From assembly GCA_016295455.1 (NCBI GenBank), contig JAEDLE010000019.1:1-37174 (forward strand): a stretch of DNA of 37,174 nt, read 5' to 3'. Made by a program: the position numbers and the translations under genes. The notes beneath the pieces are model-generated. The model did no database searches. It had not been told where the DNA came from and saw nothing but the letters and a program-made list of their open reading frames with translations. This DNA comes from Bacteroidales bacterium (lineage in GTDB: Bacteria; Bacteroidota; Bacteroidia; Bacteroidales; UBA932). Below, piece after piece: positions 32,641 to 37,174 of the stretch (position 1 is its first letter; each line of letters starts with the position of its first letter).

Positions 32641-33503
32641 TCCGAATCTTCGACTTCCTTGAGCATACGTTCCACATATGCCGGCAGGGCGAAGCAGCCC
32701 CTGTGAAGTCTGGTGGTGTAATAGTCTGTCCTGATCCCCAGCCTGTTCCATTCCTCGGCCTTGAGGTCGTCGGTCGGGTGATATTTCTTTGAGGCGAAGC
32801 CGAAGAGCCAGTAGCCCGAAGGATAGGTAGGGATGTGCGCCTGGTATATCTTGCTGATGGGGAAGATGTCCACGATGCGCTTGTGCGCCCTCTGGGTCTC
32901 CAGCCTGTCATCGTCATAGAACGGGCTCTGGTGCTGGTTCACCATTATTCCGTCGTCGCTGAGGGCCTTGAAGCAGCTGCCGTAGAACTCCCTGGTGAGA
33001 AGACTCTCGCCCGGACCGTAGAAGCCCGCCGAATCGACCACAATTATGTCGTATTCCCTGTCAATGTGCCTGATGAAGCGCAGCGCGTTCTCAGTGTAGG
33101 TGGTGACCCTCGGGTCGTCCAGACAGCCGGAAGTCTCAGGGAAATAGAGCCGGCAGGCCTCGATCACGCCCTCGTTCACCTCCACCAGGTCTATCCTCTC
33201 GATGGTGTCGTACTTGAGGAACTCCTCCACCACGCCGCCGTCTCCCGAACCGAAGACCAGCACGCTCTTTGCCTTGGGGTTCACCGCCATGGGCACGTGG
33301 CTGAGCATCTCGTCGTAGATGAACTCGTCCTTCTCCGTGAATATGATGTAGCCGTCCACGGCAAGGAACTTGCCGAATTCAGGCGATTCGAATATGTCAA
33401 CCCTTCCGAGGTCCGTCTCGTTGGTGAACAGGTGCTTGTCCACCTTGACGGAGAACTTCACGTTCTCTGTATGGTGCTCGGAGAACCAGTAATCCATTGC
33501 CAT
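32637..33503 (-). CDS. speE: Spermidine-synthase-family protein with altered amine pocket
   Basis: Aminopropyltransferase-fold protein of 288 aa. Conserved elements are YWFSEHH, FGKFLAVDG, the nucleotide-binding FGSGDGG (residues 84-90; usually GGGDGG), DLVEVNEGVI, and IPTYPSGYWLF. The polyamine-site motif normally reading DS(S/T)DPxGPA is DSAGFYGPG (157-165): the first Asp is kept, but the second, which contacts the distal amine in characterised enzymes, is Gly160. The usual His/Gln of the Y(H/Q)EM segment is Asp64 (IYDEM). No speD is in this operon to supply decarboxylated AdoMet. Function as a spermidine synthase is therefore doubtful; an altered substrate or auxiliary role is possible. 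It is 4 nt from speA and overlaps speB. Confidence 0.8.
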   Translation of the reverse strand: MAMDYWFSEHHTENVKFSVKVDKHLFTNETDLGRVDIFESPEFGKFLAVDGYIIFTEKDEFIYDEMLSHVPMAVNPKAKSVLVFGSGDGGVVEEFLKYDTIERIDLVEVNEGVIEACRLYFPETSGCLDDPRVTTYTENALRFIRHIDREYDIIVVDSAGFYGPGESLLTREFYGSCFKALSDDGIMVNQHQSPFYDDDRLETQRAHKRIVDIFPISKIYQAHIPTYPSGYWLFGFASKKYHPTDDLKAEEWNRLGIRTDYYTTRLHRGCFALPAYVERMLKEVEDSE

Positions 33504-33507
33504 ATGC

Positions 33508-34965
33508 CTAGTAGATGGTCTGTTCCCTGATCACGTTGAGTCTTTCTATCTTTTCATCCTCGGGGCCGGTGATCTGGCAGCCCTTTTCCTTTGCGTAGAG
33601 GATGTAGTCAATTATTTCCTGGGTGATGCGCTCGCCCGGGGCGAGGATAGGGATGCCCGGAGGATAGCACATCACGAACTCGGTGCAGACCCTTCCGTTG
33701 GTCTCCCTTATCGGTATCATCTCCTCCTTCGCCGCATAGAACGCCTCCTGCGGGGTCATCACGACGGACGGGTTGATGTACTCGTGGTCGAACATGCCGC
33801 TCCTGTCCTTGCGGTACCTGCGGCTGATGTCGTAGAGTGCGCTGACAAGGCGTTCGACCTCCCTCATCCTGTCGCCTATAGATATGTAAGCCAATATGTT
33901 GCCTATGTCTCCCAGCTCGACCTGGATGTCATATTCATCCCTCAGGAGGTCATATACCTCGATGCCCGCGAGGCCGATGTCAAGGGTATAGACCGTGAGT
34001 TTGGTGGTGTCGAAGTCGAATATGCTGTCCCCGTTGATGAGTTCCTTGCCATATGCGTAATAACCGCCTATCTTGTTGATTTCCTGACGGGCATACTGGG
34101 CGATGGCGTTCACCTGGTTGAAGGACTCCTTGCCGTGGATGGCCAGGTTGTGCCTGGATATGTCCAGGCTGGCGAGCAGCAGGTAGGAGGCGCTGGTGGT
34201 CTGGGTGAGGTTGATGACCTGGCGGACGTAACCCGGGCTGATGTTCGGGCCGGTCAGCAGGAAAGAGCTCTGGGTCAGGCTTCCTCCCGACTTGTGCATG
34301 CTGATTGAAGACATGTCGGCGCCCGCGGCCATGGCCGTCATGGGCATATTCTCACCGAAATAGAAATGGGTGCCGTGAGCCTCGTCCACCAGCACCAGCA
34401 TGTTGTGCATATGCGCCAGCTCGACTATCTTCTTGAGGTTCGAGCATATGCCGTAGTAGGTCGGGTTGTTCACGAGTATCGCGACGGCATCCGGATTCTC
34501 CTCTATGGCCTTCTCGACCTGGGATATCTTCATTCCGAGCGCTATGCCCAGCCTCTTGTCCACGTCCGGGTTGACATATATCGGAGTGGCTCCGTTGATT
34601 ACCAGGGCGTTTATGACGCTGCGGTGGACATTGCGCGGGAGTATGATCTTTTCGCCTTTCTTGCAGGCTGTGAGCACCATGGACTGGACGGAGGAAGTGG
34701 TTCCCCCGACCATGAGGAATGCGTGGCTGGCCTTGAAGGCTTCAGCCGCAAGTTCTTCGGCTTCCTTAATGACCGAGGTGGGATGGCAGAGATTGTCGAG
34801 CGGCTTCATCGAATTGACGTCCAGTTCGACACACTGCTTTCCGAAAAGTCTGACCAGTTCGGGATTGCCGCGTCCTCTCTTATGTCCTGGGACGTCAAAC
34901 GGCACGATCCTGTTCTTCCTGAATTCTTCTAGCGCCTCGTAGATCGGGGCCTTGTTCTGATTCAT
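33508..34965 (-). CDS. speA: Arginine decarboxylase, Orn/Lys/Arg decarboxylase fold I
   Basis: PLP enzyme predicted to decarboxylate L-arginine to agmatine, the first step of the operon pathway. The protein is 485 aa, the length of the compact B. subtilis SpeA-type subgroup that lacks the N-terminal wing domain of E. coli inducible decarboxylases. Landmarks are PFDVPGHKRG, FLMVGGTTSSVQ, VDEAHGTHFYFG and the PLP Lys in SMHKSGGSLTQ (about Lys225), with a C-terminal domain containing CYPPGIPIL. I chose the ATG at 34965 over the GTG at 34971. Arginine rather than lysine or ornithine is inferred from the adjacent agmatinase-family gene. It is the first structural gene of the operon, behind a long leader of about 180 nt. 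Confidence 0.92.
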   Translation of the reverse strand: MNQNKAPIYEALEEFRKNRIVPFDVPGHKRGRGNPELVRLFGKQCVELDVNSMKPLDNLCHPTSVIKEAEELAAEAFKASHAFLMVGGTTSSVQSMVLTACKKGEKIILPRNVHRSVINALVINGATPIYVNPDVDKRLGIALGMKISQVEKAIEENPDAVAILVNNPTYYGICSNLKKIVELAHMHNMLVLVDEAHGTHFYFGENMPMTAMAAGADMSSISMHKSGGSLTQSSFLLTGPNISPGYVRQVINLTQTTSASYLLLASLDISRHNLAIHGKESFNQVNAIAQYARQEINKIGGYYAYGKELINGDSIFDFDTTKLTVYTLDIGLAGIEVYDLLRDEYDIQVELGDIGNILAYISIGDRMREVERLVSALYDISRRYRKDRSGMFDHEYINPSVVMTPQEAFYAAKEEMIPIRETNGRVCTEFVMCYPPGIPILAPGERITQEIIDYILYAKEKGCQITGPEDEKIERLNVIREQTIY

Positions 34966-35055
34966 CGGCACAAGCGTTTAAGTCACTGCCTGTACGCGTC
35001 GGCATACCCAGCAGATTGTCAGAGTCTATATAGCAAATATTTACTTTTACTACTC

Positions 35056-35148
35056 TTATTGACCGTTTCTTGAAAAACTGCACATTGAAGTGCAGATCAA
35101 TAATAAAATATTTACCTGGAATTCCTCCAACAACCTGAGTATTTCCAT
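35056..35148 (-). CDS. Possible 30-residue leader ORF upstream of speA
   Basis: The ATG at 35148 lies 6 nt after the -7 element and opens a 30-codon ORF (begins MEILRLLEEF, ends SFSRNGQ) that stops 90 nt before speA. A terminator-like hairpin lies inside its second half. The placement mirrors the cysK leader peptide. There is no run of a diagnostic amino acid, so any sensing role (for example arginine or polyamine) is speculation. Confidence 0.35.
   Translation of the reverse strand: MEILRLLEEFQVNILLLICTSMCSFSRNGQ
35073..35095 (-). terminator. Terminator-like hairpin in the speA leader
   Basis: On the transcript strand CTGCAC (35095-35090) pairs with GTGCAG (35083-35078) around a 6-nt loop and is followed by TTTTT (35077-35073). 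The stem is short, so it would be a weak or conditional terminator. It overlaps the candidate leader ORF. Confidence 0.45.
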
Positions 35149-35153
35149 CGCCG

Positions 35154-35184
35154 CAAATGTAGTGATAAAAAAACAATCTGCAAT
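35154..35184 (-). promoter_or_regulatory. Promoter of the polyamine operon
   Basis: On the minus strand ATTG (35184-35181), a 19-nt spacer, then TACATTTG (35161-35154). The -7 matches TAnnTTTG fully and the -33 three of four. Predicted start near 35148. A second, weaker -7-like AATATTTG lies at about 35041-35034. The divergent 404-bp region (34966-35369) otherwise holds only the leader elements described here. Confidence 0.55.
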
Positions 35185-35249
35185 ATGCTTACTTCGCGTT
35201 TTTGAAACAATATGACGGATATGTGACATATCCTGAAGAGGGAATTGGC

Positions 35250-35257
35250 CATATTTG
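35250..35257 (+). promoter_or_regulatory. Possible -7 element for the esterase gene
   Basis: CATATTTG matches seven of eight positions of TAnnTTTG. No convincing -33 is seen. It would give a leader of about 105 nt containing the hairpin at 35278-35320. Confidence 0.35.
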
Positions 35258-35277
35258 ACAAGGATTCGGGGAACTGT

Positions 35278-35320
35278 GCGGCATAGGTCCGGAAATAAGG
35301 AAGGCCCCGGCCCATGCCGC
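35278..35320 (+). other. Stem-loop in the esterase leader
   Basis: GCGGCAT (35278-35284) pairs perfectly with ATGCCGC (35314-35320). Further inner pairing is possible (GG with CC, CCGG with CCGG). No T-run follows directly, so it is not an obvious terminator. I do not recognise it as a known riboswitch class. Confidence 0.5.
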
Positions 35321-35369
35321 GTCCCCCTTTCGGGTTGAGCAACCATTAACAAACCAAACATAACAGAGT

Positions 35370-36833
35370 ATGAAAAAGGTATTGGCGGCAGTCCTCGCGC
35401 TGGCGGCGTTCGTAGGCTGCAATTCTGCACCTGAGAATCCGGTCCTCACCATTGAAGGCGGAAAGATTCAGGGCGTACTTACGGAGAGTGAAGGTGTGTA
35501 CGTTTACCGTGGCATCCCGTATGCGGCACCTCCGATTAACGAACTCAGGTGGAAGGCACCTCAGCCTGTGATTCCTTGGGAGGGAGTGAAGGTCTGCGAC
35601 AGGTTCGGACATCCCGGCTACCAGGCGGTTCACTATGAGGGCGGCTACACCACCGAGTGGGGCTATGGAGCCGAGTCCCCTTACAGTGAAGACTGTCTCT
35701 ACCTCAACGTCTGGACTCCTGCTCCGGGCAAGACAGACGCCAAGCTCCCTGTGGCTCTCTGGATTCACGGCGGCGGTTACCGCGAAGGCTGGGGTTCCGA
35801 GCCTGAGTTCGACGCGCAGGCCTGGGCAAGCAAGGGCGTGATCCTCGTTTCCATCAACTACCGTCTCGGAGTGTTCGGCTTCCTTACCCATCCGGAGCTT
35901 TCAGCCGAGAGCCCGGAGGGCGTTTCCGGCAACTACGGTATCCTCGACCAGATCGAGTCCCTCAAGTGGATCAGGAAGAATATCGAGCAGTTCGGCGGTG
36001 ACCCTGACAACGTGATGATCTTCGGACAGAGCGCCGGCGGCGGCAGTGTCAAGACCCTCTGCGAGTCTCCTCTTGCAAGAGGCCTCTTCCACAAGGCGAT
36101 CATAATGAGCGCCGGCGGCATCACCGTCCCATCTCCTGAAACACAGGCCGCTCCTGCCGGACGCATGCGTTTTGCTCCTGCCAACCTCCAGGAGGCTGAG
36201 GCAGGCGTCAAGAAGGTGATGGACTGGGCAGGCTTCGACAATCTCCAGAAGATGAGGAAGGCTTCCACCGAGATGCTCTACACCGTAGGCAACTTCTACA
36301 ACGCAGTCAACAAGACCTACGCTCCTGTGACCGGGTCTCCTATAGTTGAAGGCTACGTATGCACCAAGAGCTTTGACGACGCAGCCCTTTCAGGCACCCT
36401 CGCGGACGTGCCTTATATGATAGGCTACACCCTCAACGACATGGGTGACATGGCTGGCGGCATCGCGGCATTCTGCGCAAACCGTGAGAAACTCGGCTCA
36501 AAGGCATATGCCTACGAGTTTGCGCGTCCTCTTCCTGATGACGGCTCACATCCTCAGGTTACCGCACGTCTCAAGGGCGCATTCCACTCATCTGACCTGT
36601 GGTATGTGTTCAAGTCCCTGCAGCATTGCTGGAGGCCTTGGACCAAAGGTGACTGGGATCTTTCAGAAAAGATGCTCACTGCATGGACCAACTTCGCGAA
36701 GTACAGCGACCCTAACGGCCCTCAGCCTGGCGAGTGGACTCCTTGCACCGAAGCGAACCCTTCATTCATGCTCTTCAAGCTTGACGGGAATGATGCTGAG
36801 GCTTCGGAGATGGGCGCTCCTATCAGACCATAA
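35370..36833 (+). CDS. Lipoprotein type-B carboxylesterase
   Basis: Envelope-anchored alpha/beta-hydrolase of the carboxylesterase/PnbA family, 487 aa. The lipoprotein signal has lipobox FVGC (Cys17). Family motifs are in order: YRGIPYAAPP, SEDCLYLNVWTP, the oxyanion loop WIHGGGYREG, NYRLGVFGFL, the nucleophile elbow FGQSAGGGS (Ser about residue 218) and the catalytic His in KGAFHSSDLWYVF near residue 410. The acidic triad member is probably in the GYTLNDMGDMAG segment or just before it. Substrate is unknown; such lipoproteins often deacylate plant polysaccharide or xenobiotic esters, but nothing here decides it. It is divergent from the polyamine operon and ends with a strong terminator. Confidence 0.9.
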   Translation: MKKVLAAVLALAAFVGCNSAPENPVLTIEGGKIQGVLTESEGVYVYRGIPYAAPPINELRWKAPQPVIPWEGVKVCDRFGHPGYQAVHYEGGYTTEWGYGAESPYSEDCLYLNVWTPAPGKTDAKLPVALWIHGGGYREGWGSEPEFDAQAWASKGVILVSINYRLGVFGFLTHPELSAESPEGVSGNYGILDQIESLKWIRKNIEQFGGDPDNVMIFGQSAGGGSVKTLCESPLARGLFHKAIIMSAGGITVPSPETQAAPAGRMRFAPANLQEAEAGVKKVMDWAGFDNLQKMRKASTEMLYTVGNFYNAVNKTYAPVTGSPIVEGYVCTKSFDDAALSGTLADVPYMIGYTLNDMGDMAGGIAAFCANREKLGSKAYAYEFARPLPDDGSHPQVTARLKGAFHSSDLWYVFKSLQHCWRPWTKGDWDLSEKMLTAWTNFAKYSDPNGPQPGEWTPCTEANPSFMLFKLDGNDAEASEMGAPIRP

Positions 36834-36884
36834 TGACTTCAAGGCCGTGCACGCCTTGACGCCGGGCGGCCTTTGACCGGTACG

Positions 36885-36928
36885 GCGGATGAGCATAAGT
36901 CGAATGACTTGCGCTCATCCGCATTTTT
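36885..36928 (+). terminator. Strong two-tier terminator after the esterase gene
   Basis: GCGGATGAGC (36885-36894) pairs perfectly with GCTCATCCGC (36913-36922). Inside is a second perfect stem, AAGTC/GACTT, around GAAT. TTTTT follows (36924-36928). Between the esterase stop and this hairpin, AAGGC/GCCTT (36841-36857) can form a smaller stem. Confidence 0.85.
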
Positions 36929-37001
36929 GTCTGCGTCCGATGTCTCATCTCCTGAGTTCAACTTTAACGGTTTTGACGAACCGCCCAAGTGATTTTTCCG
37001 C

Positions 37002-37009
37002 TAAATTTG
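37002..37009 (+). promoter_or_regulatory. -7 element for the CidA/LrgA-family gene
   Basis: TAAATTTG matches the -7 consensus. The only TTTG upstream (36972-36975) is 26 nt away, longer than usual, so the promoter may need an activator. Predicted transcription start is near 37015-37017. Confidence 0.5.
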
Positions 37010-37020
37010 TGGCGGTTATC

Positions 37021-37040
37021 GGGAATTGGCTTCAATTCCC
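37021..37040 (+). other. Perfect 5'-end hairpin in the CidA/LrgA-family leader
   Basis: GGGAATTG (37021-37028) and CAATTCCC (37033-37040) form a perfect 8-bp stem with a GCTT loop, only a few nt after the predicted transcription start and 14 nt before the ATG. Such 5' hairpins often stabilise mRNA; no sensing role can be claimed. Confidence 0.6.
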
Positions 37041-37054
37041 CTGTAGTGTGCAAG

Positions 37055-37174
37055 ATGAAATACATATTCCAGTTCCTCGTGATTATGGTGTTCGCCTTCA
37101 TCGGAGAAGTGCTTCACCACTTCATCCCGCTGCCGGTTCCGGCAAGCATATACGGGATAGTGCTCCTTTTCCTG
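37055..37174 (+). CDS. CidA/LrgA-family membrane protein (5' part only)
   Basis: The first 40 codons are present and the gene runs off the window end. The visible protein is hydrophobic, with a first membrane segment (FQFLVIMVFAFIGEVL) and the family-typical LPVPASIYGIVLLFL stretch starting the second. CidA/LrgA proteins are small holin-like membrane proteins, linked in some bacteria to pyruvate/lactate transport or to control of murein hydrolases. An LrgB/CidB partner would be expected just downstream, outside the window. Confidence 0.8.
   Translation, partial: MKYIFQFLVIMVFAFIGEVLHHFIPLPVPASIYGIVLLFL

Overview
The window looks like a chromosomal segment of a Bacteroidota (Bacteroidales-type) bacterium with a fairly high G+C content (roughly 55%, by eye). 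The evidence is: many Bacteroidota promoters (TTTG, 19-21 nt, TAnnTTTG) at sensible distances from genes; start codons mostly without Shine-Dalgarno sequences; an L-arabinose locus with GH51/GH127/GH97 enzymes; an Oar-type TonB-dependent receptor; and a carboxyspermidine-type polyamine operon. Genus and species cannot be read from the sequence. I saw no rRNA, tRNA, CRISPR, insertion sequence or phage gene.

Region 1 (1-13660, minus strand) is one compact eight-gene L-arabinose operon, in transcription order: retaining-type GH97, GH127 beta-L-arabinofuranosidase, lipoprotein mutarotase, sodium/sugar symporter, araD, araA, araB, exported GH51 alpha-L-arabinofuranosidase. Exported enzymes free arabinose, the mutarotase and symporter bring it in, and AraA, AraB and AraD convert it to xylulose 5-phosphate. 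There is no SusC/SusD pair and no Nudix-type AraR regulator. A divergent gene encodes a very short membrane-anchored AraC-type protein. Strong RNA hairpins flank araB.

Region 2 (13796-23398, plus strand) holds the AraC-type gene, a lipoprotein with a gluzincin-like HExxH motif, an AMP-forming acyl-CoA ligase, ettA, and a cysteine block: cysK-cysE followed by cyuA (cysteine desulfidase). Upstream of cysK there is a previously unannotated leader that looks like a complete textbook transcription attenuator: an 18-residue leader peptide with three consecutive Cys codons and mutually exclusive 1:2, 2:3 and 3:4 hairpins ending in an eight-T run. This is the most striking finding.

Region 3 (23547-29282, plus strand) holds an Oar-like TonB-dependent receptor and a CPA2 cation/proton antiporter with RCK_C domains.

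Region 4 (29317-35184, minus strand) is a tight five-gene polyamine operon: arginine decarboxylase, a spermidine-synthase homologue with an altered amine pocket, an agmatinase-family ureohydrolase, carboxy(nor)spermidine dehydrogenase and carboxynorspermidine decarboxylase. No speD is present. The roughly 180-nt leader contains a 30-codon ORF with an internal terminator-like hairpin.

Region 5 (35250-37174, plus strand) holds a lipoprotein type-B carboxylesterase, a strong terminator, and the first 40 codons of a CidA/LrgA-family membrane protein cut by the window edge.
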